Shown here in pieces: positions 1 through 6,577 of a DNA stretch of 12,207 nucleotides (the first letter of the stretch is position 1; each line of letters starts with the position of its first letter). The notes beneath the pieces are model-generated. The model did not search any database, was not told where the DNA came from, and saw nothing but the letters and a program-made list of their open reading frames with translations. The DNA lies in NCBI GenBank assembly GCA_030601485.1, contig JAUVTO010000032.1:1-12207 (forward strand). Reading direction: 5' to 3'. The stretch comes from Desulfobacterales bacterium. Its GTDB lineage: Bacteria > Desulfobacterota > Desulfobacteria > Desulfobacterales > UBA11574. The position numbers and the translations under genes were made by a program.

Positions 1-139
1 AAAGTCCAACTTCTGCGTTGTGCTGCATTTCGTAATCATTCAACGTACGAAAAGTACGCCTCATGATTACAAAATTTGCACGCCTTGAATTTGAACTTTT
101 TACGAAACCGTCTAAATCGGACTTTTTACGAGTTCATCA
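1..139. repeat. Palindromic intergenic repeat element (MITE/REP-like), cut by the window edge
   Basis: Positions 1-99 fold as one long imperfect hairpin. The outer arms 1-13 and 87-99 match at 11 of 13 positions. The middle arms GTAATCAT (32-39) and ATGATTAC (63-70) are perfect, and the tip CGTAC (44-48)/GTACG (54-58) closes a GAAAA loop. The tail carries ACTTTTTACGA twice (95-105 and 121-131), and AAAGTCC (1-7) is also the inverse of GGACTTT (119-125). No ORF fits the block. The left end coincides with the window start, so it is probably truncated. From memory, similar hairpins are dispersed between genes in Desulfobacterales genomes, but I cannot verify the copy number here. It lies between rplA and the place where rplK would normally be. 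Confidence 0.7.
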
Positions 140-187
140 ATCTTAACCCTAACTGCGAAACATGTAAACAAGGAGTAAACTAAAAAC

Positions 188-892
188 ATGCCGAAGCGGG
201 GTAAAAAATATTTAAAATCGAGCAAAAAGGTAGATGTTGGAGCAAAGCATATTTTTAGCGACGCCGTCAAATTAGTAATCGATTCATCTTATGCCAAATT
301 TGATGAAACGGTTGACGTTGCCGTCCGTTTAGGTGTGGATCCAAGGCATGCCGATCAGATGGTTCGAGGCACCGTCATTCTGCCCAATGGTCTTGGCAGG
401 GAAGTAAAAGTCCTGGTATTTGCTAAAGGGGAAAAGGAAAAAGAGGCCCTGGACGCCGGTGCGGATTTTTCCGGGAATGACGAATTAATAGAAAAGATTA
501 AAAACGGGTGGTTCGGCTTTGACAAAGCTGTTGCTACTCCCGACATGATGGGTTCTGTTGGAAAGATAGGAAGGCTGCTCGGTCCCAGAGGGCTCATGCC
601 CAATGCAAAAACCGGAACCGTAACTTTTGATGTAGCGAGAGCGGTGCAGGAGCTAAAAGCAGGGAAAATTGATTTCAAGGTTGAAAAAGCCGGAATTGTC
701 CATGTTCCAATGGGCAAAGTTTCTTTCGGTGCAGAAAAGATTATGGAGAATGCAGCGGCCTTTTTAGAAACTATCGTTCGTCTCAAACCGGCTTCCAGTA
801 AGGGGACTTATCTGAAAGGTATCGCCATTTCAACGACCATGGGACCTGGCATCAAGATAGATGCTGCCAGTGTCAAGGACTTATTCAAATAA
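188..892 (+). CDS. rplA: 50S ribosomal protein L1
   Basis: L1 binds 23S rRNA to form the mobile L1 stalk, which helps deacylated tRNA leave the E site. In many bacteria it also represses its own mRNA. The product is 234 aa, the normal full length. It begins MPKRGKKY, as L1 proteins of related bacteria do, and carries the L1 signature around residues 121-143 (GKIGRLLGPRGLMPNAKTG) and the C-terminal TTMGPGI motif near 216-222. The ATG at 188 is preceded by AAGGAG at 170-175, a somewhat long 12-nt spacing; no better start is in frame. rplK, the usual upstream partner, is not visible: the 187 bp upstream hold a repeat element and a short linker. rplJ normally follows closely but here lies 521 bp away. 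Confidence 0.97.
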   Translation: MPKRGKKYLKSSKKVDVGAKHIFSDAVKLVIDSSYAKFDETVDVAVRLGVDPRHADQMVRGTVILPNGLGREVKVLVFAKGEKEKEALDAGADFSGNDELIEKIKNGWFGFDKAVATPDMMGSVGKIGRLLGPRGLMPNAKTGTVTFDVARAVQELKAGKIDFKVEKAGIVHVPMGKVSFGAEKIMENAAAFLETIVRLKPASSKGTYLKGIAISTTMGPGIKIDAASVKDLFK

Positions 893-917
893 GTTTGCTT
901 CCATAAAGGCATTTCAA

Positions 918-1017
918 ACTTTAGCTCACTTTAGGCGCTTAGTAATTATTTTTGTGTTTTTTATGGCAAAAAATTGCTTAGACAATTAAGTGTGAAGTGC
1001 CTAAAGTGATCTAAAGT
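918..1017. repeat. Long inverted repeat downstream of rplA
   Basis: The arms 918-936 (ACTTTAGCTCACTTTAGGC) and 999-1017 (GCCTAAAGTGATCTAAAGT) are inverse complements at 18 of 19 positions, separated by 62 nt of AT-rich DNA. Each arm is itself made of short CTTTAG/CACTTTAGG-like units, and a further GCCTAAA follows at 1019. The hairpin would sit in the 3' end of an rplA transcript. There is no T-run right after the second arm, so it is not a standard intrinsic terminator. It may be a dispersed repeat that protects or processes mRNA. Confidence 0.7.
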
Positions 1018-1031
1018 GCCTAAAATTAAGG

Positions 1032-1176
1032 AATACTGCCAATTTGTATAAAAGTTGGAGCAAGGCGACTCCTTAACCCTGGCCCAGACCGATCACCAAT
1101 ACTCTGTACTTAAAAAGTCATGTTTGTAATGGTGCATAAGTCAAATCAATATATGAACGATTAGCACCAGGGCGGG
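1032..1176. other. Unassigned intergenic stretch between rplA and rplJ
   Basis: I see no gene here. There is a weak dyad CCCTGG (1078-1083)/CCAGGG (1167-1172) and a small GGAG/CTCC hairpin near 1057-1072. Neither forms a tRNA or a known RNA fold. No convincing sigma-70 promoter with correct spacing is present. The block lies inside the span bracketed by the 19-nt direct repeats. Confidence 0.5.
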
Positions 1177-1239
1177 CTTTAGCTCACTTCAAACTTTAGC
1201 TCACTTGTACACTTGTAACTTTTCCGGCTTGTCCGGGTA

Positions 1240-1262
1240 AAAAGAGCCTGAATGGCTATTTT
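1240..1262 (+). terminator. Weak terminator-like hairpin before the L10 leader
   Basis: An A-rich left side plus AGCC (1245-1248), loop TGAAT (1249-1253), GGCT (1254-1257) and a T-rich right side form a stem of about 8 bp with one internal mismatch, followed by TTTT. The shape resembles a degenerate intrinsic terminator or attenuator, but the GC core is only 4 bp. It could end rplA transcripts or simply be part of the leader. Confidence 0.3.
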
Positions 1263-1290
1263 GCATATTGTTTCCGAACTAAAATATTTC

Positions 1291-1403
1291 TGTCAAAGAC
1301 CGTAGGTGCACATATTTTGTGTTTAATCGGTTTTGCCGGCCTACCGAGACACTTTATGTTTATAAGTTGTTCCCTCCGGTATTTGCGGATTAAGGAAGGA
1401 GGT
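1291..1403 (+). promoter_or_regulatory. Ribosomal protein L10 leader (L10-L12 autoregulatory RNA)
   Basis: This is the mRNA leader to which the L10(L12) complex binds to repress rplJL translation. TGTC (1291-1294) pairs with GACA (1348-1351) and GTAGG (1302-1306) pairs with CCTAC (1340-1344). The unpaired AAAGACC and CGA between them give the asymmetric internal loop of the kink-turn known from the L10 leader family (Rfam L10_leader, from memory). Downstream, CCTCC (1373-1377) is complementary to the GGAGG (1398-1402) of the rplJ ribosome binding site, so a sequestering helix is possible. The position just upstream of rplJ is the canonical one. The pairings are seen; the regulation is inferred from the family. 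Confidence 0.8.
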
Positions 1404-1413
1404 GTTGTAAGTT

Positions 1414-1935
1414 GTGAAGCTGGAAAAAAAGAAAGAGATTGTCAAAAATCTGCATGAAAAATTTGCAAGGTCCAAAGTCGTCATCGTTACAGACTGCAAA
1501 GGACTTGATGTTTCAACAATGAATGATTTGCGAAGGAAGCTCAGAGAGTTTGAGATTGAATATAAGGTGGCAAAGAATTCGCTGCTTATCAGAGCTTCCG
1601 AAGAGACAGATGTCGGATTGATAAAAGATTGTTTTAAAGGTCCGAGTGCCGTTGCATTAAGCTATAACGACCCGATTGCACCTGCAAAGGTTTTGATAAA
1701 ATTTTCTGACGAGCATGAAAAGCTTAAAATTAAGACCGGTGTTATGAACGGCAAGGTGATCGATTTAAACGCCATTAAGGCGATGTCGGTCCTTCCTCCC
1801 CGTGAGGTCCTTTTAGGGCAATTTCTGTCCGTCGCCAATGGTGTCCCGGCAGGTTTTGTCCGGGTTCTTAACGCTGTACCGGTAAAGTTCTTAAACCTAT
1901 TGCAGGCCGTCAAGGAACAGAAAGAGTCGGTCTGA
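1414..1935 (+). CDS. rplJ: 50S ribosomal protein L10
   Basis: L10 anchors the L7/L12 dimers to the ribosome and forms the base of the stalk that recruits translation factors. The complex represses its own synthesis by binding the leader RNA. The product is 173 aa, normal length. The N-terminal rRNA-binding part (about 1-130) has the typical KLEKKKEIVKNL start and the YKVAKNSLLIRA segment near 50-61. The C-terminal helix (about 133-170) is the L12 docking helix. The start is a GTG at 1414, chosen because a near-perfect Shine-Dalgarno AAGGAGGTG (1396-1404) sits about 10 nt upstream and the N-terminus then matches the family. rplL follows after 55 nt, in the usual rplJ-rplL pair. Confidence 0.96.
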   Translation: MKLEKKKEIVKNLHEKFARSKVVIVTDCKGLDVSTMNDLRRKLREFEIEYKVAKNSLLIRASEETDVGLIKDCFKGPSAVALSYNDPIAPAKVLIKFSDEHEKLKIKTGVMNGKVIDLNAIKAMSVLPPREVLLGQFLSVANGVPAGFVRVLNAVPVKFLNLLQAVKEQKESV

Positions 1936-1990
1936 TATTCGATACAAATAGAAAAACATTAATTGAAAGTTACTATGGAGGAAAAATAAA

Positions 1991-2374
1991 ATGGCGGATA
2001 TTACCAAAGATAATGTAATTGAATTTATAGCAAATATGACTGTACTTGAACTGTCTGAGCTCGTTAAGGAAATGGAAGAAAAATTCGGTGTTTCCGCAGC
2101 CGTACCTGTTGCGGTGGCGGCTGCCGTTTCCGGGGAGGCCGCCGGCGCTCAGGCGGAAGAAAAGACCGAGTTTGATGTTATTCTGACAACGTTTGGCGAT
2201 AAGAAGATCCAGGTTATCAAGGAAGTCAGGGCGATTACAGGTCTGGGTTTAAAAGATGCCAAGACCCTGGTTGATGAAGTCCCAAAGCCTGTCAAGGAGG
2301 GCATTTCTAAAGAGGATGCTGAAAAAATTAAAAGCCAGCTTGAAGAAGCCGGTGCTCAGGTTGAAATAAAATAA
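1991..2374 (+). CDS. rplL: 50S ribosomal protein L7/L12
   Basis: This is the multicopy stalk protein that contacts EF-Tu, EF-G, IF2 and RF3 and stimulates their GTPase activity. The product is 127 aa with the standard layout: an N-terminal dimerisation and L10-binding helical part (about 1-33), an Ala/Val/Gly-rich flexible hinge (about 35-57) and a compact C-terminal factor-binding domain (about 59-127) with KIQVIKEVRAITGLGLKDAK at 72-91. The ribosome binding site GGAGG (1977-1981) lies 9 nt before the ATG. It is probably co-transcribed with rplJ under the L10 leader. The 102-bp gap to rpoB contains a hairpin. Confidence 0.97.
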   Translation: MADITKDNVIEFIANMTVLELSELVKEMEEKFGVSAAVPVAVAAAVSGEAAGAQAEEKTEFDVILTTFGDKKIQVIKEVRAITGLGLKDAKTLVDEVPKPVKEGISKEDAEKIKSQLEEAGAQVEIK

Positions 2375-2388
2375 TATATAATTAGGTG

Positions 2389-2449
2389 ATAGGTAATGGG
2401 TTATAGTGTACAGGGAAAAACAATTTTGATCCTATAATCCATAACCTAT
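2389..2449 (+). repeat. Inverted repeat/hairpin between rplL and rpoB
   Basis: The arms 2389-2406 (ATAGGTAATGGGTTATAG) and 2432-2449 (CTATAATCCATAACCTAT) pair at 16 of 18 positions around a 25-nt loop. No T-run follows, so this is not a simple intrinsic terminator. In E. coli the same junction holds an attenuator and an RNase III processing hairpin that set rpoBC output relative to rplJL. This hairpin may play a similar part or may be a dispersed genomic repeat. The pairing is seen; the role is inferred by position. Confidence 0.6.
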
Positions 2450-2476
2450 AGCCATATATACTATATCGGAGATGCC

Positions 2477-5400
2477 ATGTCAGAAAGGATTTTGGCAAAT
2501 AAGCGTAAAAGAAAAAACTTCGGCAAGATAGAAAAGATCGTTGAAATTCCTGATCTTATCGCGGTTCAGCGGGAATCGTACGGCCGGTTTTTACAAATGG
2601 ATGTTCCTCCGGAAAAACGTAAAGACATTGGTCTGCAGGCCGTATTTAAGTCCGTATTTCCGATAAAGGATTTTACCGGAAGTGCTTCCCTTGAATTCGT
2701 ATCTTACAGATTTGCCGAGGTTAAGAACGACATTAAGGAGTGTATCAACAGGGGAATGACCTACGAAATTCCTGTTCGAATCACTGTCAGGCTCGTGGTA
2801 TATGATATTGATAAGGATACCGGAGTTACCAATATCCGCGATATCAAGGAGCAGGAGATTTACTTCGGAACAATTCCTTTAATGACAGACAATGGTACGT
2901 TTATCATAAACGGAACCGAACGTGTTGTGGTAAGCCAGCTCCATAGATCTTCAGGAGTGTTTTTCAATCATGATAAAGGCAAGACACATTCGAGCGGCAA
3001 GGTTATATATACCTCCAGGATCATTCCGGTACGAGGATCATGGATTGATATGGAGATCGATCACAAAGGGATTGTCTATATTCGGATCGACAGGCGGCGT
3101 AAGTTTCCTATTACAATCCTTTATAAAGCGATTGGATATACTTCCGAAGACCTCTTGTCTTATTTTTATGAAACAGAAAGGTTTGTTGTCCGTGGCAAAC
3201 GGATATTCAAGAAGTTTGATGAAAATTCCCTGCGAGGGCAGCGCGCCAGCAGTGATATTAAAGATTCTGAAACGGGCGAGCCTATTGTTCTGAAAGGACG
3301 TGTATTTACCAAAGCCGCGATTAAAAAGCTTAAATCCGCGAATTTGGAATTTATTCCGATAGGTGTTGAAGATATTCTCAACAAGGTGTTTGCAAAGACA
3401 ATCGTTGACCCTGGTAGTGGAGAAACCATCGTAACATGCAACCAAGTTTTTACCCAAGAAATTTTCCAGGCCTTGCTTGATGCCGGTATAAATGAATTTG
3501 AACTCCTTCTCATCGATGGGGTAACCAGTAGTGACTCCATCCACAAAACCCTGATTCTGGATAAGGTCGAAACAAAATATGACGCACTTATTGAGATATA
3601 CCGAAGGCTTCGACCCGGCAATCCCGCGACACTGGAAGTGGCCCAGGAATTTATTGACCACATGTTTTTCAAGTCTTCCTATTACGACCTTTCCGGTGTT
3701 GGTCGAATGAAGATTAACCTTCGATTGGGCATTAATTCTTCCATCGATTTAAGAACACTGAGAAAAGAGGATATACTCCTTACGGCTAAAACCCTTGTAA
3801 AGCTGAAAGATACACAGGGAGCTGTTGATGACATCGATCATCTCGGAAATAGAAGGGTCCGTGCGGTTGGTGAACTTTTGGAAAACCAATATCGTATCGG
3901 ACTGGTCCGCATGGAACGTGCTATTAAAGAACGGATGAGCCTCCAGGAAGTTGATGCGCTTATGCCGCACGACCTTGCAAATTCAAAGCCGGTTTCCGCC
4001 GTGGTTAAGGAATTTTTCGGAACCAGTCAGCTCAGTCAATTCATGGATCAGACCAACCCGCTTTCGGAAACCACCCACAAAAGACGTTTGAGCGCCCTGG
4101 GTCCGGGGGGATTAACCCGTGAACGAGCCGGCTTTGAGGTCAGGGATGTGCATCCGTCACATTACGGGCGGATATGTCCCATAGAGACACCGGAAGGTCC
4201 CAATATCGGTCTTATTGTTTCCCTGGGCACTTATGCCCGGGTTAATGAATATGGATTTATTGAAACGCCATACAGCATTGTAAAGGATGCAAGTGTATTG
4301 AAGGATGTTAAGTTCTTAAGTGCCTTTGAAGAAAAAGATCATCCGATTGCCCAGGCTAATGCACCTGTTGATGAAAATAAAAGATTTGTCAAACCCCTGA
4401 TAACGTCACGGGTAGAAGGGGAATTCATGATGGTCAAGTCCGAAGATATCGAGCTAATGGATATCTCTCCCAACCAGCTGGTGAGTGTTTCCGCATCCTT
4501 GATTCCGTTTTTGGAAAATGACGACGCAAACCGGGCGTTGATGGGATCGAACATGCAACGCCAGGCTGTTCCATTGCTTGTAAACCGGGCGCCTCTGGTG
4601 GGGACAGGGGTTGAGGGCGTGGTGGCCAGAGATTCAGGCGTTACGGTAGTTGCGCGGCGTGATGGCGAGGTGGTAGATGTTGAGGCTTCCCGCATTGTTC
4701 TCAAACATGAGCCCGAAGACCATGAAGATTCAGAAATGCCTGTGACGGTTTACGAGCTTTCAAAGTTTATACGGAGCAATCAGAATACATGCTTTAATCA
4801 GCGCCCGATTGTTAGAAAAGGGCAAAAAGTCAATGCCGGAGAAATTATTGCGGACGGGCCTGCCACAGAAAAGGGCGAGCTCGCCCTGGGCAAAAACATA
4901 ATGGTGGCATTCATGCCGTGGGGCGGATATAATTTCGAAGATTCGATTCTGGTGGGCGAAAGGCTTCACCGGGACGGCGTGTACACATCTGTACACATTG
5001 AAGAGTTTGAAGTTGTGGCCAGAGATACCAAGCTGGGCAAAGAAGATATCACGCGGGACATTCCAAATGTGGGTGATGAGGCCTTAAAAGATCTGGATGA
5101 CAGCGGTATTATAAGGACCGGCGCTGAAGTCAGTCCCGGAGATATTCTGGTGGGAAAAATTACGCCCAAAGGTGAAACACAACTTTCTCCTGAAGAAAAA
5201 CTTTTAAGGGCCATATTTGGTGAAAAAGCCGGAGATGTAAAAGATAGTTCTTTACGAATGCCGCCCGGTGTCCATGGAATCGTTGTGGATGCAAAGGTGT
5301 TTTCTCGGCGTGGTGTTGAGAAAGATGACCGCACCCGTTTTATCGAAAATCAAAAGATTGCTGCTCTTGAAAGAAACAGGGATGATAAGCTTGCAGTCAT

Positions 5401-6574
5401 TAAGGACGTGGTTTACACACGGTTTGAAAAATTGCTTGTGGGCCAGGAATGTCTCAAATCCCTGAAAAAAGGCAAGAAGGTTCTGGTTACAAAAGGGAGC
5501 AAGATAGATACCGGAATTCTGTCCAAGATACCCGTGGCGGAGCTCGAGGGGATTGAACTTAAAAGCCCCGAACTGAACGAACAGGTCCATGATATTCTTG
5601 AGCGATATAGAAGCCAATGCGAGCTTTGCAGAAGGTCCTTTGAAAAAACTATCGCCAGGTTCGAAAAAGGGGATGATCTTCCTCCCGGCGTAGTCAAAAT
5701 GGTTAAGGTCTACGTGGCCATGAAGCGCAAGCTGTCCGTAGGTGATAAAATGGCAGGCCGACACGGTAACAAGGGGGTGGTATCGAAAATTCTTCCCCAG
5801 GAAGACCTTCCTTATTTTGAAGACGGAACCCAGGTTGATATGGTCCTGAATCCCCTTGGAGTCCCTTCCAGGATGAATGTGGGGCAGGTTTTGGAAATTC
5901 ATTTGGGTTGGGCTGCCAAAGGCCTTGGCGATCAGCTTAATACTCTCCTGCAACAAAGAAAAACAGAAGCTATTCGAGAGAAACTCAAACGAATATTCTC
6001 TGAACCGTCCGCCCGGGAAATGATAGACGGCTTTGATGATGAAGACCTGTACGAATATGCAGACAATTATAGAGACGGTGTTCACATGGCCACACCGGTT
6101 TTTGATGGTGCTGGAGAGGATGAGATAAAGTCTCTTCTCGCCGAGGCGGGGCTTCCCACAGTTGCGCAGACCACATTGTACGACGGGCGTACCGGAGAGG
6201 CTTTTAAAGAAAAGATTACCGTTGGTACGATGTATGTGTTGAAACTCCATCACCTCGTGGATGACAAGATTCACGCCCGGTCTATCGGTCCATATTCACT
6301 GGTGACACAGCAGCCCCTTGGCGGAAAGGCCCAGTTCGGAGGCCAGCGTCTGGGTGAGATGGAGGTCTGGGCCATGGAGGCCTATGGAGCGTCGAATACT
6401 CTTCAAGAATTTTTAACCGTAAAGTCGGATGACATGGCAGGCAGGACTCGCATGTATGAAAAGATTGTAAAAGGTCAGAATACATTAGACCCGGGCTTGC
6501 CCGAGTCCTTCAAGGTCCTGACAAAAGAATTGAAGAGTTTGGGTTTGGACATAACCCTTATGGAGGGAAAGTAA
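2477..6574 (+). CDS. rpoB: DNA-directed RNA polymerase subunit beta
   Basis: This is the second-largest core subunit and forms one half of the catalytic cleft. The product is 1365 aa, normal for proteobacteria-like beta and close to the 1342 aa of E. coli, with the lineage inserts SI1 (about 230-350) and SI2 (about 960-1060) present. The rifampicin-pocket segment begins TSQLSQFMDQ at 516. D524, H534 and S539 correspond to E. coli D516, H526 and S531 and are all the sensitive-type residue; the only change I see there is Thr at the E. coli N518 position. GDKMAGRHGNKG at 1089-1100 holds the active-site lysines K1091 and K1099. The ATG at 2477 has GGAG at 2468-2471. rpoC starts 3 nt after the stop, so the two are co-transcribed. 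Confidence 0.98.
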   Translation: MSERILANKRKRKNFGKIEKIVEIPDLIAVQRESYGRFLQMDVPPEKRKDIGLQAVFKSVFPIKDFTGSASLEFVSYRFAEVKNDIKECINRGMTYEIPVRITVRLVVYDIDKDTGVTNIRDIKEQEIYFGTIPLMTDNGTFIINGTERVVVSQLHRSSGVFFNHDKGKTHSSGKVIYTSRIIPVRGSWIDMEIDHKGIVYIRIDRRRKFPITILYKAIGYTSEDLLSYFYETERFVVRGKRIFKKFDENSLRGQRASSDIKDSETGEPIVLKGRVFTKAAIKKLKSANLEFIPIGVEDILNKVFAKTIVDPGSGETIVTCNQVFTQEIFQALLDAGINEFELLLIDGVTSSDSIHKTLILDKVETKYDALIEIYRRLRPGNPATLEVAQEFIDHMFFKSSYYDLSGVGRMKINLRLGINSSIDLRTLRKEDILLTAKTLVKLKDTQGAVDDIDHLGNRRVRAVGELLENQYRIGLVRMERAIKERMSLQEVDALMPHDLANSKPVSAVVKEFFGTSQLSQFMDQTNPLSETTHKRRLSALGPGGLTRERAGFEVRDVHPSHYGRICPIETPEGPNIGLIVSLGTYARVNEYGFIETPYSIVKDASVLKDVKFLSAFEEKDHPIAQANAPVDENKRFVKPLITSRVEGEFMMVKSEDIELMDISPNQLVSVSASLIPFLENDDANRALMGSNMQRQAVPLLVNRAPLVGTGVEGVVARDSGVTVVARRDGEVVDVEASRIVLKHEPEDHEDSEMPVTVYELSKFIRSNQNTCFNQRPIVRKGQKVNAGEIIADGPATEKGELALGKNIMVAFMPWGGYNFEDSILVGERLHRDGVYTSVHIEEFEVVARDTKLGKEDITRDIPNVGDEALKDLDDSGIIRTGAEVSPGDILVGKITPKGETQLSPEEKLLRAIFGEKAGDVKDSSLRMPPGVHGIVVDAKVFSRRGVEKDDRTRFIENQKIAALERNRDDKLAVIKDVVYTRFEKLLVGQECLKSLKKGKKVLVTKGSKIDTGILSKIPVAELEGIELKSPELNEQVHDILERYRSQCELCRRSFEKTIARFEKGDDLPPGVVKMVKVYVAMKRKLSVGDKMAGRHGNKGVVSKILPQEDLPYFEDGTQVDMVLNPLGVPSRMNVGQVLEIHLGWAAKGLGDQLNTLLQQRKTEAIREKLKRIFSEPSAREMIDGFDDEDLYEYADNYRDGVHMATPVFDGAGEDEIKSLLAEAGLPTVAQTTLYDGRTGEAFKEKITVGTMYVLKLHHLVDDKIHARSIGPYSLVTQQPLGGKAQFGGQRLGEMEVWAMEAYGASNTLQEFLTVKSDDMAGRTRMYEKIVKGQNTLDPGLPESFKVLTKELKSLGLDITLMEGK

Positions 6575-6577
6575 TCC

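Larger units (their letters stand above)
913..1206. repeat. 19-nt exact direct repeat pair bracketing about 256 bp
   Basis: TTCAAACTTTAGCTCACTT occurs at 913-931 and again, identical, at 1188-1206. A third partial copy (CTTTAGCTCACTT, 1177-1189) directly abuts the second, giving a 17-nt spaced tandem (1177 and 1194). The DNA between the repeats contains no convincing ORF or known RNA gene. The arrangement fits repeat expansion or an insertion flanked by duplicated sequence in what is usually a compact ribosomal operon junction. Copy identity is read directly; the insertion idea is inference. Confidence 0.75.

Noticed and set aside
1081..1160. tRNA or small RNA gene in the rplA-rplJ gap
   Set aside because: No cloverleaf, T-loop or CCA pattern, and no stable fold beyond short dyads.
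1261..1285. TTGCAT and TAAAAT boxes as an rplJ promoter
   Set aside because: The spacer is only 13 nt, too short for a sigma-70 promoter.
4022..4096. Possible rifampicin-resistance changes in rpoB
   Set aside because: The key residues D524, H534 and S539 are the sensitive type; only a Thr at the E. coli N518 position differs, which I take as natural variation.
5620..5630. CELC motif in RpoB as a possible extra zinc site
   Set aside because: There is only one Cys pair within the SI2 insert and no second pair nearby.
5252..6274. 340-codon open frame on the minus strand inside rpoB
   Set aside because: It lies wholly antisense to a strongly conserved part of rpoB, has no ribosome binding site or recognisable domain, and other antisense frames in rpoB and rpoC look the same.
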